From NCBI GenBank assembly GCA_029216955.1, contig JANAVB010002199.1, forward strand, positions 13,881,417-13,945,416: a stretch of 64,000 nt of DNA, written 5' to 3'. Under the pieces are notes generated by a model, which saw only the letters and a list, made by a program, of their open reading frames with translations, was not told the origin of the DNA and did no database searches. This stretch comes from Iris pallida. Lineage: Eukaryota; Streptophyta; Magnoliopsida; Asparagales; Iridaceae. The first letter of the stretch is position 1; each line of letters begins with the position of its first letter. Position numbers and translations under genes: made by a program. Of this stretch, positions 9,931 to 20,256 are shown one piece after another.

Positions 9931-9967
9931 GCCCCCAGTAAAACTTGTGGTGCCCTTAGAAAAAGCC
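9931..9967 (-). repeat. MULE right terminal inverted repeat
   Basis: Inverted copy of 4,368-4,404 with one mismatch, followed by the target duplication TTAATAAA (9,968-9,975). Just inside, CGCCCCCAGTAAAA-type motifs recur three times (about 9,880-9,955). Confidence 0.9.
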
Positions 9968-9975
9968 TTAATAAA

Positions 9976-10543
9976 TCATGCACTCACCACTGTCAGATTC
10001 AAGACTAAACTCGCAAATTTCTCTATCAATATCAGAACCTGTATTTGAGCAATTTTATGGTTTTTGCTCTAATCGACCCTATAGTGTAAGGCACAACAAA
10101 TTAGCAAGCCACAATTGCACTCACATTTATTTAAAATCATAATTCCACAACTACTCGACATTTGCACAGGACTTGGCTCTCTAAAACTGGTCATGCCCCA
10201 ATATAGAACCTTCGGATTCAACTTCAACCATCACCACGCTAAAGACCATGGCATAATAGGAGAAAAGAGAGAGTTTATGTGAATAGAGGATGTTAAAAAA
10301 TAAGTAATCATTTTCTCATATATAACATGTATGCTGTCAAGGTGAGCACAAGTAATACAGAAACATTAGCTTGTAAGTATTATCAATCACCAAGGAAAGA
10401 TCAATAATGGAATTTATGAACCTAGAGTAATACCTCTAATACAAAGTGAATAATACCATGCATAACTAATATATATATATATGATGGCTATCTACAGTAT
10501 AGAAAAATATATCATATTAAGAAAAGGTAATCTGAAGCTCAAC
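9976..10543. other. Remaining 3' part of the 8.5-kb SUVH4-like intron
   Basis: AT-rich intronic sequence between the MULE target duplication and the exon at 10,544. I see nothing else in it apart from a short AT run near 10,470-10,482. Confidence 0.6.
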
Positions 10544-10642
10544 CTTGTACAAGCCGTCATATGTATAAACCTTTCCACAGTAACTGCTTTTACACTCATG
10601 TCCAAGAACTACTCTGACAGGAACATTGGCTATACAGTTATT
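10544..10642 (-). CDS. SUVH4/KRYPTONITE-like exon, SRA domain
   Basis: 99-bp exon, phase 0 to phase 0 (acceptor CTGCAG at 10,648-10,643; donor GT at 10,543-10,542). It encodes 33 residues including NVPVRVVLGHECKSS and KVYTYDGLYK. The VPVRV-x-R/L-GH and YTYDGLY motifs are hallmarks of the SRA/YDG domain, which flips and reads 5-methylcytosine in plant SUVH proteins. It joins the exon at 11,457-11,642 in frame upstream and the exon at 1,945-2,043 downstream. Confidence 0.93.
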
Positions 10643-11456
10643 CTGCAGAAGTAAACATAACAGCAGCAATCAACATGCTGCACTGACGCAGTAACAAAAG
10701 GAAGCACTTATGATACTACACACTAATGTGACAATACATTTGTGAACCAAACCTTAGACAAGCACAAAAATAAGAACTACAACTCTTTGGCCGAATTGAC
10801 TTAGAAACATATCAGTAGAAGAATGAAACCGTAGCAGATTTTCCAACTCCTACATCCAAATAGGGTGTTGTAGGTAAAATAAAAACCATTCTCCATTTTA
10901 TTCCTTCGTAAATAGGGTGAAACAAGTGAACTTCCCCCACGATAATAACCAGGAGCGAAACAACTAACCAGTGGTGACATGTCTAGTGACTCTTATAATC
11001 ATCCAAGAGCTATCACAAGACTATTCTCTAATGGTAAAATTAAAAATGTTTTCATCCCCGACCTCCAGGAAATGATTTGGAGCCAGATAATATTCACCTA
11101 GCAACTGTTCTGTTTCCAAATTAAGACCACTTCAAATGCCCCATACATTTATTTCCCATTAATCTGGACTCGTCCATATAATAATTGATATGACAAGGCC
11201 CTTGAAGCCTATCATGTCTAATTTTGTTATTGGCAGCACTTCTAGCAGTTCAAACACCCAAATTTGTCAATACTTGATGTCAGTCAGCTAATTCTAAAAT
11301 AGGTAAAACTAATTACATGCGCTACTTTTAATAACCCAAAACATCCTTACTCTCACAAGCTACACATCTTAAGTTGAATCATCATAACAACAGTTATTGA
11401 AGTCAAATGCTATATGTGACTAGAACAAGAAATAAATGAAAAGGAACAAAATATAC
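10643..11456. other. SUVH4-like intron (814 bp)
   Basis: AT-rich intron between two in-frame SRA exons. No gene, TIR element or strong repeat seen. Confidence 0.7.
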
Positions 11457-11642
11457 CTTTAATGCCAAATTACCACGTTCCAGTTTCTGATCCTTAATTT
11501 GGTGCTTACTACTAAGCAAATCATGTCCTCCCTGACCAGTATAGATGACGTCTTCAGAATTGTCCAAGTCATCTTCATACATGCCAGATAACACAATGCA
11601 AACAGCTAGCGGAAATGTGTATCCCTCTCTCTTGTACTGCTC
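11457..11642 (-). CDS. SUVH4/KRYPTONITE-like exon, core of SRA domain
   Basis: 186-bp exon, phase 0 to phase 0 (acceptor GATAG at 11,647-11,643; donor GT at 11,456-11,455), 62 residues. Key segments: YTFPLAVCIVLSGMYEDD, VIYTGQGGHDL, QIKDQKLERGNLALK. SGxYEDDxDN...YTGQGG...DQxLERGNLAL is the most diagnostic stretch of plant SUVH SRA domains, and the wording is closest to what I remember for SUVH4/KYP. I chose the acceptor so that the phase agrees with the preceding exon, which ends at an ATT|GTAATC donor. Confidence 0.95.
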
Positions 11643-12398
11643 CTATCATATCATAGGATACACAGTGTGAGCAAACAACAAGACAAGTTCCAACAATAGA
11701 CCATAATAATGAAATGAAGGAACATAATAATCCAAAATCATAGACAATTGAAAACAGTGCTCAAGTGATAAATCCAAGCTTATTACAAGTTTTTGTCATA
11801 AGTTGTTATTGGAAGGTGATGCTATAAGTTGCTTGGTAACTACATGTTGAAAGTTGTTGTCAAAAGCAAGCAATAAGGTGCTTGGTAAAAACATGTTTTC
11901 AATTGCAGAAATTATTGAAATTGACCAACCAGACAGGTATTAATACAAAGGTAAAAGTGCAAGAGAATTTTAAAAAATAATGAAGGGTATTTTCTAAAAG
12001 GTACATCATTTTGATGAACAATTTTTAGAGAGCAGCATCCTTGCTTTCAAAAGCGACCCACTAAAAGCAACAAGTTTAAAAACTAAAAAAGAAAAAAAGA
12101 AACAGAAGCAGCTTTGTAAGATTCAAAATTTTGGTTTCAATCGCTCCAATTCCGTCTTACAATATATCAGTTTCTCTGACACTTAAAACCATGCTTTTAC
12201 CAAAACAATTTATGTGATGCTATGTAGCACAGACGGCGGCCAATGGTGTTTGTATCCATATAGTGTCCGTAACTAGGCCCATATTCATGCAAGATAGGTG
12301 ACTACTTGTGTACCTACTTGAAAATGTTCAGATCTCGCATCAGTATCATGTTTGTATCCATCTGCATTCATACAACATAGATATGATATTTTATTTTA

Positions 12399-12448
<50 letters not shown>

Positions 12449-12538
12449 GGTGGGGGGGTGAATTAGCAGAAACAGTTCTCATACGCTATACCAAACCCAG
12501 CCTTACAGATTACAACTTGAAAATGATAGGGCGATTAC
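11643..12538. other. SUVH4-like intron (896 bp) with GT/G microsatellite
   Basis: Non-coding intron. It contains (GT)n running into a long G run (12,401-12,459) and, at about 12,222-12,277, a short sequence (GTAGCACAGACGGCGG ... AGTGTCCGTAAC) whose ends resemble the termini of the element at 14,585. No gene seen. Confidence 0.65.
12401..12459. repeat. (GT)n-(G)n microsatellite
   Basis: About 16 GT dinucleotides followed by a run of about 20 G interrupted by a T. On the minus strand (transcript sense of the SUVH4-like gene) it is a C run followed by (AC)n. Confidence 0.98.
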
Positions 12539-12648
12539 AATGCTGGCATACTTCACTCCCATGTAGTCAATTCCATTCAGCCAATGGCTATGTAGGCCTA
12601 GCACAACCATTTCTGCCCGTGAAAAGAAATGATCCCCAACCTCAATAC
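12539..12648 (-). CDS. SUVH4/KRYPTONITE-like exon, N-terminal SRA domain
   Basis: 110-bp exon (acceptor GGCAG, AG at 12,650-12,649; donor GT at 12,538-12,537). The first two bases complete the Gly codon begun by the preceding exon. 36 further residues include GDHFFSRAEMVVLGLHSHWL and NGIDYMGVKYASI. The pattern G-D-x-F-x-x-R-x-E-M-x-x-x-G-x-H, then GIDY, is the start of the SRA domain. All phases agree with the exons on both sides. Confidence 0.95.
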
Positions 12649-14584
12649 CTGCCAAAATCCAAATGTAAACTTCAATGAAAAATACTACACACAAAAGCTG
12701 GGATAAAAGCTTCGTCGTTGTTGTTGTTCTACACACTGCAGCAAATAATTCAAAATAGGCACAATTGAATGAAGGATTATATAAATTGGTGAAAACAGTT
12801 GACAAAGGGTCAATTTACGACAAAGGTGCAGAAGACTTGGAACGATAAGAACTTAACATTGGTCAGGCACTTAGAACATTAAGAACTTGATCTTGTTTAC
12901 GCACTGTACAATTTTACTTTGAGATGACAACTGTTTCTTACTACATCATCCTTTATTTTGTGTCTGATGGCTACCTCTTCAGAATAGGTCAAGATGACTA
13001 GAAGAAATGGTATCAGCATACTCAAATGGAATACATGGAATTTAAAACTACAAGAAATGAGGGAATCATTAGCAATGATCACAACGAAATATCGAAGAGT
13101 ACCCACTATTGTTCCTTAGGATCAATAACTATTCACAATGACAAGATTGTTAGAGATTTTGGAGGTTTGATTAGATTCCCTACTATACATCAACCACAAA
13201 TTTGTCGATCCAACAAAAAAACAATGTACAAGTGTCCGTACACGAGTAGGATGAGCTCGGTCCTTAGAAGCCAGAAACTCCTAAGAGGTCAACGATTCTC
13301 AGTAAGAACCTCGATTCAGCAGTTCTTACTTGGGAGCTCGTTTCCCCAAACGAGAGCTTGTTTTACCGGCGACGGAAGCGTGTTTTCCCTGTGACATGAG
13401 CGCTTCCCATTACAGGACCATAATTTTAAAAGAGAATGAAAAGTTTGGTAAGAAATTTGGAAAAATTTTAATATACGTTCATCAAATTAACAAGAAACTA
13501 ATATTACTTACCTAGACATCATAAAAATCACCACATGAAAGATCTCTATGTAACTTTGAACTGAACTTTATAAATTCTAATAAATATTAAGATATCTATA
13601 AATTTTGATAACATTAATTAATAAACATAAAAAAAATTATTATTGGACACTCCCAACCTTAGACTCTTTTAAGTAATCGTGTTCCCTTGCTCCCACTTCT
13701 GGCTTCTAAGGTTGAATCCCTAAATTAGTAAGCCATTCGATGCTATAAGTTCGGGTGTTTTGGATAATTCTTGGTCCAATGCCCCTACCCAACCTTCCTT
13801 CACACCCTGCAAGCACAATTTGTCATTCGTGCTTGCCATATTCCCGGATCTTGTCTTAGATTTCCTTCTTGGGTGATCTCAGAATGTGTTCTTTCGATCT
13901 GGATCTTGTGTTGTAACAGCACCCTTTATTTCGTTTGTTGTGTAGAAGGGACACTTATACGATACGAACTCTTTGGTTACATCAGATAAGGAACTTCTAT
14001 AAGAGATCTTTCCACTCATTCATTATACTACGAGTCGAAATCACAGCATGGGGGACTCGGAATAGGAAGGATATGTTGAGTTACTTGGAGTTCGCAGAAG
14101 GTAAGCTAAACATTAGATATATAGGCATGTCAGTCTTCTCAACCACGCTGAACAACCAATTGTGCGCTTCACTTTTTCATAAAATCGAAGGGATAGATGG
14201 GAAAGTTTATCACTTTTGCAGGTAGAATGGAACAAGTCAAATGTTTTAAAACTTCGTACCATAATGCTATTGGTCCAGCTATTTCTATCTTCCCAGTTAA
14301 TCTTTGAAGACCCAATTTCACTAAGGTGGATCTAGGCTGGAACAAATCTAACTCAAGGTAACCATTGTTTGAAACACTTTGGTATTACTCCTAGATAAAG
14401 AATACAGGTTATCTCATTAACTTCATGTGAAGAAGAAATATGGTGGACTAACTCATCTTTACATCAATTGATGAAAGAGCCCTTATTTGTCACATGAAAC
14501 AGTAACCATAAAGATGTATTTGGGAAAAAGCTTATGTAGCTAAAGATTTCAGGTAAACACTATTGTTTTTTCTTAGCCTAAGAA
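12649..14584. other. First part of a 3.1-kb SUVH4-like intron
   Basis: Non-coding. Around 13,230-13,410 is a G/C-richer patch, and around 13,760-14,110 a different-composition segment looks like a short remnant of an unidentified repeat. I cannot assign either. No supported gene. Confidence 0.5.
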
Positions 14585-15621
14585 GCACGGACACTCCAAA
14601 ATTTACGTCATGTTCATCTCGTGTTAGACGGACACTCCAAAATATACTTGGGCACACCAAAATAGTAAGGATCGCAGTATTGGTATCGGAATCGGTTTCA
14701 GATGTGTTATATGAGTATCGGTATCCGGTATCGACATTTCGATAGTTTTGAAAGTTTTGGATAAAATATAGAGTTTTTCATTTCCGAAAGCCAATAATAA
14801 TAAAATGTATTTTAAGAAGCTAGAAAAATATTTTATATACTTAGACATTACATTATATGTTGTTTCTCGTTAGTTTTAAATTGAATAATATTATACTTAT
14901 GATGGCCATAATTTTAAATGGAATAATATTCTAATTGTTTATTTGCTTGTTTTACACAGTACAAGCAGTCGAGCACAATAAATAATTTTGAATTAAATAA
15001 TATTAATATGGATAAATGTTGTAAACTTATAGATATACAACTTCGACAAATGGTAATTGCTACAATTCATCAATAAGGAATCTTATCTACAAATTGAAAC
15101 ATTTTCAACCTTATTATAAAGGGATATTTTAGCAAATGCCCACATTCAAAATATAGAAACTAGCATATATTCCCACTATTTTTTTTTAAAAACTATGAAA
15201 TACCCCCATTCTTTGTATGGAACAGTTAGAAAACAAAGATATACCCCACTATTTTAACCGAGATTTTGACTGTTTTGTACAAAACGAGGGTATCTCTTAG
15301 TTTTTTTTTTTAATAGTGAGGATATATGCTAGTTTCCATACTTTGAATGGGACATTTGCTAAAATATCCCTACATATATGAACCATTATGTTGACAATAT
15401 GTTTCCATTGCCCATCTTTTTTCGTTTAACTTTTGGTTGGTAAAGTTTGTAGACGGTATCGGATTGGGACATGCCAAAACCGATACGTATCAGCCGTATT
15501 GTATCGATATTGACCGAGTTATATCGTATCGATATTGGCCGATACTACAAAGTATACAAAATAGGTGTCAAATCCATGTTGTCGTGTCTGAAATGTGACG
15601 TGTCAAATCTAGTGTCCGTGC
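14585..15621. mobile_element. Possible degenerate TIR element with GCACGGACACT ends
   Basis: GCACGGACACT at 14,585 and its reverse complement AGTGTCCGTGC ending at 15,621 form a short inverted pair. Inside each end lie clusters of GTATCG/CGATAC motifs (about 14,675-14,750 and 15,455-15,550), inverted relative to one another. No clear target duplication, and no coding capacity. It also contains the 250-bp MITE at 15,121. Similar CGATAT/GATATCGG-rich patches occur at about 29,880-29,960 and 35,785-35,910, so this may be a dispersed family. Confidence 0.4.
15121..15370. mobile_element. 250-bp foldback MITE with about 60-bp inverted arms
   Basis: The left arm GGGATATTTTAGCAAATG... and the right arm ...CATTTGCTAAAATATCCC pair over roughly 60 bp with few mismatches. 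The pairing includes ...AACTAGCATATAT near the centre of each arm. Internal sequence is AT-rich and non-coding. The flanks do not show an unambiguous duplication, so the superfamily is not assigned. It lies in the intron between the first two SRA exons found. Confidence 0.8.
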
Positions 15622-15758
15622 AACATAGCGCATGGCATAGTCAGGTATCTATAGAGCTAAATCAAAATTGTTGCAGCTATATGGAAATGAACACCTAATA
15701 TTCAAGTTTTATGTACTTCAATAAAAGCAACTGTTATAGAATACAAAATATCACCAAC

Positions 15759-15813
15759 CAGGAAGAGCACCAATCATTTTGTCCGGATATAAAATTGTTC
15801 TATCTTGCATCAT
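15759..15813 (-). CDS. SUVH4/KRYPTONITE-like exon just upstream of SRA
   Basis: 55-bp exon (acceptor GGCAG, AG at 15,815-15,814; donor GT at 15,758-15,757) encoding MMQDRTILYPDKMIGALP plus one base of the next Gly codon. It corresponds to the conserved linker before the SRA domain of SUVH4-type proteins (..LYP.K.IG.LPG). It is the most 5' exon I can find. The preceding N-terminal exons were not located in the inter-element gaps up to the right end of the window. Confidence 0.85.
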
Positions 15814-16143
15814 CTGCCAGACAGTAAAAAATATAAATCATTACCTTCCAAATAGTAACAAAAAGTAATTAATGTGTGAACAATGACTACAAAAACACAT
15901 TTAAAGAACAAGAAAATCAAGTGTTCTTCATACGGTCATACCACCAATACCTTGAACTTCCAAACTGCTATAGACTAACACATGATGTCAGACATCGAAA
16001 TCAAGTTCAGAAGCATTAGTATTAACCAATATATTAACAGACAATATCTTGGTTTGCAAGGAAAAGGTAAAAATCCTTTCAAGTTGGACAAGGGATAAGA
16101 ATCATCATCCAACAATGATTCCCATAGCAAGTTTCCCCAATAA
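15814..16143. other. Start of the intron (or 5' break) upstream of the SUVH4-like exons
   Basis: Non-coding sequence between the most 5' exon found and the copia element A. If the gene is intact, its intron here must span at least elements A and B. If not, the gene was cut by these insertions. Confidence 0.5.
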
Positions 16144-16148
16144 CTACT

Positions 16149-16363
<215 letters not shown>

Positions 16364-17045
16364 CCATCTCTCAAGCTGGAGCATATATGTCAATAATGTC
16401 CAATTTGTTACAAAGAAAATGAACACGATGATCCAAAAGAGACTTCGTAAATATATCAGCTATCTGATCTACAGTTCTCACATGGTGAAATATGATCATC
16501 CCCTTCTGGTATTCATCACGGACAAAGTGAATGTCAATCGCATCCGTTCATGAAATTTAGTAGCAATATGGATAGCAAACTGATTTTCACAGCGCAAAAC
16601 TGCTGCTTTCAATCTTGCTTTTTATACCAACTCTTGTAGAAGGTGTTGCAGATATAACACTTCGGCGATGCCATGAGCAATTGCTCGATATTCTGCTTCC
16701 GAACTTAATCGTGAGACCACACTCTACTTCTTGCTCTTTCACGATACTAAGTTTTCGCCAATAAATACTGAGTAGTCGTATGTAAACCGTCTATCAGTAA
16801 GACTTGCACCCCTAGTCCGCATCTGTGAAACACTCAAGATGAGTATGCCCTTAATTTTTCATCTGAATTCTTTTCTTCGGATTCTGGACTAGATTCTGAG
16901 AACAGTCTGCTAATGTGAACTCATGGAGAAGCCATAAATTTACTCGCGACACTTACAACAAAGGAAATGTTTGGGCGAGTCATGACCGCCAAGTAGCTGA
17001 GTTTTCCAACCACTTGACAATACTGATCCGAATTGGTCATCAGTA
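16364..17045 (-). pseudogene. Copia A RNase H and RT C-terminus remnant
   Basis: Aligns on the minus strand with 30,635-31,345 of copia B. Recognisable pieces are an SEAEYRAIAHG-like motif (about 16,665-16,710), an HIAT.FHER segment and the SxGYSV/LTDRR region (about 16,740-16,800). Frames are broken by stops and small indels, for example the shortened segment near 16,540-16,550. Confidence 0.8.
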
Positions 17046-17441
17046 TTGTAAACCCCCAAAAAATTTAAAAGAAATTATTTGTTTTGCCTATATAATGATT
17101 TTTTTATTTTTTATATATTTTAAAACAATATTTATTGCTTATATATAGCCTTAGTAGCCATGGTTGATTTTTGTTATGCATGTTGACTAGAAAATATGAC
17201 ATGGCGAATATAATCGTGTGTTATGACTAGCATCTTAGCCATGGTAGGGATGGCATAACCATATCTATGTCCCATGTATAGAAATAACTCAAGTTGTAAC
17301 TTAAACCATATAATTGGCTTAAATAAGTATTTTCAGATAATTTTAACTTTCTAGGTGACTCGTTTGCATGCAACTTACCCAACATTAACCCAAACCAAAC
17401 TCAAACCCAAATAGGCATGTAGTGCACTTAAATAACCCCCT

Positions 17442-17536
<95 letters not shown>
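17442..17536. repeat. (GT)n(AT)n compound microsatellite
   Basis: About 15 GT followed by about 33 AT dinucleotides. Confidence 0.97.
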
Positions 17537-17539
<3 letters not shown>

Positions 17540-17778
17540 TTGATATGTTTCTATATATAGAAGTTTCTATATTTATAAAGTGCCTATAGGTGTAATCCTA
17601 GTTGGCAATACCTAAACTACTCAAAACCCTAACTAACCAAACCCTAACTAGAGAAGCCCATGCATGGTCGGCCACCCCCATAGCAGCCCCTATATGGCTG
17701 ATCCCTATAGGAAAGCAAACTCATTCCTATTTGCAAGCAAACCCATCCAAAATCCCATATATATTTTTTTTTTTCCCA

Positions 17779-17856
<78 letters not shown>
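17779..17856. repeat. (AT)n microsatellite
   Basis: About 37 AT dinucleotides. Frames through it encode only alternating Tyr-Ile and are not genes. Confidence 0.97.
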
Positions 17857-17858
<2 letters not shown>

Positions 17859-19226
17859 CCTTTCTCAAAAGGCTAACCCTAAACCCTAACTAAACTCTTC
17901 TCTCCTCTCCTTAGCCGACAACCACCCCCTCTTCCTCTCAAAATTCGGCAGCCCGAAGCCCAAGCAACCCATCCATCATCATCTCCATTACCAAGAACCA
18001 TCATCTTTCAATCAAAGTCCATCATTTACACCATCCTTTCACCCAAACTCTATCAAACCACCATAAAGTCACCACCTTTACCATCAAATCAAACACATCA
18101 AACCAACATTGCCATCATCTTCAACCCATCGAGTAAGAAGTAGCAACCCAAGCACAAGCAAGGAGGAGTGCTTCTTGGACAAGAAGAAGCATTACCGTCC
18201 AATTCTCCAAAATTTTCGATAAAGATTCAAACTTTCTTCTTCAACCCCCATGGCATGTTAAGCTAGGAACCCAAGTGCCATATGTACAAATGATGATAAT
18301 AATAGTTTTATTTACATGTGAACTCTTGGTTAGGCCTTGGTATTGCGGATTCAACGAGGACTTGGACGACAGACAAGTATACCTTGTCAACTTGTACAAT
18401 ATTTGCATATTTCCTGTTTCTATTGTATTTCTTCTTGTCATATGGTTACATGCTTCTCATATTCGTACTTGGTTTATCATCTACTGGTTTACATGTTTTC
18501 TCACTTTACGTTCACGTATATGATTTCCATTATTTTTATTGCTTGATTATATTGGTCTTCTTCGTGATCACATGTGTCTCGTGATAGAGTTGTTAGTCCT
18601 ATGCCACGTTCCCTAGAACATGACTTTACTTGATCCCGTATCATCCTTACTTGGACTTGAGTTGACGTAATTGGACCAATCTCGAGTGGGGGTTCTTGTA
18701 TTGAACTACAATTGAGATACACTATAGATTGGCATTTCTTGCATTGGACTACTCTATAGAATTGACTTAACCCTTGTATTCCTTTAGGAGAGGAGATTGA
18801 TACTAGGATTGGCTACTCGACCATTCTCGATTGGGAGTTCTTGCATTGAACTACAATTGAGATATATTAGGATTGATTTGATTTATTGTTAGCCACGTCT
18901 AGTATTACGCTTCTCTATGGCATGCCATTGTGTTAGTATTCTCGTGTCTTGGTTATTCTTTCGTGTCTACTTTCTTGTCTATCTTGCATATTTATTTACT
19001 GTACATTTGGCTTGCATATTATGTATCTTTCTACGTCCCTTCTGAGGACATGGTGATCTCTTCAGGTATTTGTTGAGATTTGCCAGTTTGCTTAGGGTTG
19101 GTGTGTGCTTTTACAGGATTCAGGTATCATTAGTGGTACTTCATTATTGTTCTTGCGTGTATTTATTTATCACCATGACTTTACTGCTGTTACAACCTAG
19201 TTTTACAAGCTTTATTATTTGTCATG

Positions 19227-20256
19227 AGCTTAACCCGTGTGACTTCAATACCCAAGAAGTATTTCAACGATCATATATCCTTGGTCTAAAATTGTTTACC
19301 CAAAAAAAATTTCAACACTGCAACGTAGACACCAAGTAGTATTCTTCCAGTTGATGCAAGTCGGTAAAATACTGAATGATCCTTCTTCGATTGACACATA
19401 CCAAACTGGGTAAAAAGATGTGTAAATCGACCAAACCAAGCACGGGATGATTGTTTGAGAACGTAAAAGACCTTATGCAGATGACATACTTTTATCCTCT
19501 CTTGTAACGAACCTAGGAGATTGCATCACTTACACTTCTTCGTCAAGATCCTCATGGAGAAATGCATTCTTCATATACAGCAGGAGTAATAGCCAGTCAA
19601 AGCGGACGGTTAAGGCCAGGAGCACGCACACAGAGGTCATCCTTGCAACGGGAAGGTCTCAAAATAATCTTCACCATAAGTTTGTGAATACCCTTTTGTC
19701 ACAAGACGAGCTTTCAGACGATTAAGGGTATCATCTGGTTTCACCTTCATAGGGAACTCTCACTTGCAGCCTATCGGCTTTTTACCAATAGGCAAATCCA
19801 CCAAGTCTCATGTATGATTCTTCTGAAGCACTTTCATCTCTTCTTCCATATCGCCGCGCCATCCAGGATGTTGAAGTCTCTCATCTGCAATATTGAAAAT
19901 TTGAATCTCATCAATAGTATCCACCAAGGACTGGGTGTGGCTTGCGAGTCCTTTATAGTTATCAATATACAAATGATGGTGTCGCGACATGCACGACGAG
20001 GTCGAGTCGGTATATCTGGTTGTAGAGAATCATGGAGCTGGAGGACTCTGATGAAGACATCGACTCATCGGCTGTAGGCATCATTGGTGAAGCTTGTGCT
20101 GGCGGAGATGGTGTTTGCGGACCGTCAAATCGAGAGACTGGCTCGACAGGGGAGGACACACTTACAGATATATAGTTAATGGGAGTGGAGGAAACTCGGT
20201 TTCAACAAAGGTAACATCGCGAGACAAAAAATACATCTTCAAGGTTAGAAAAAAAC
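19227..20256 (-). pseudogene. Copia A reverse transcriptase remnant
   Basis: Minus-strand counterpart of 31,470-32,600 in copia B. The RT N-terminal part reads YIDNYKGLASHTQSL and LQHPGWRGDMEEEMKVLQKN (about 19,990-19,810). The YVDD region near 19,330 and the fingers domain are broken by stops and frame changes. Only one copy of RT exists, although the neighbouring integrase segment is present five times. Confidence 0.82.

Larger units (their letters stand above)
4368..9967 (+). mobile_element. Mutator-like element (MULE) with OTU transposase, second gene and hairpin arrays
   Basis: A 5,600-bp DNA transposon. Its 37-bp TIRs (4,368-4,404; 9,931-9,967) begin GGCTTTTTCTAAGGGCACC and differ at one position. 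It is flanked by the direct repeat TTAATAAA (4,360-4,367 and 9,968-9,975). Near both ends the motif CTTGGGGCTA(T/G)CCC is repeated (about 4,399 and 4,456 on the left; inverted at about 9,857 on the right). Contents: a two-exon transposase-OTU gene (+, 4,767-7,808), a three-exon gene (-, 8,687-9,692), and three hairpin arrays. The exact TSD, near-perfect TIRs and open transposase indicate a recent insertion. It sits in the largest intron of the SUVH4-like gene. TSD length is 8 bp by eye, where MULEs usually give 9. Confidence 0.9.
17047..19195 (+). mobile_element. Solo-LTR-like insertion inside copia A
   Basis: The copia A RT sequence stops at GGTCATCAGTAT (to 17,046) and resumes at about 19,227. 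The insert begins TGTAAACCCCC and ends near CTGCTGTTACA, as an LTR would. Inside are (GT)n(AT)n at 17,442-17,536, (AT)n at 17,779-17,856, CT-rich leader-like sequence with repeated CCCTAAC (about 17,630-17,960), and a CA/CT-rich block (17,960-18,130). No coding region is convincing. About 120 bp of copia sequence present in B is missing at the junction, so no clean target duplication is seen and the exact right end is uncertain (19,195-19,226). Confidence 0.55.

Noticed and set aside
4368..9967. Pack-MULE carrying a captured host gene
   Set aside because: The contents are explained by its own transposase and a probable accessory gene. The SUVH4-like exons lie outside the TIRs.
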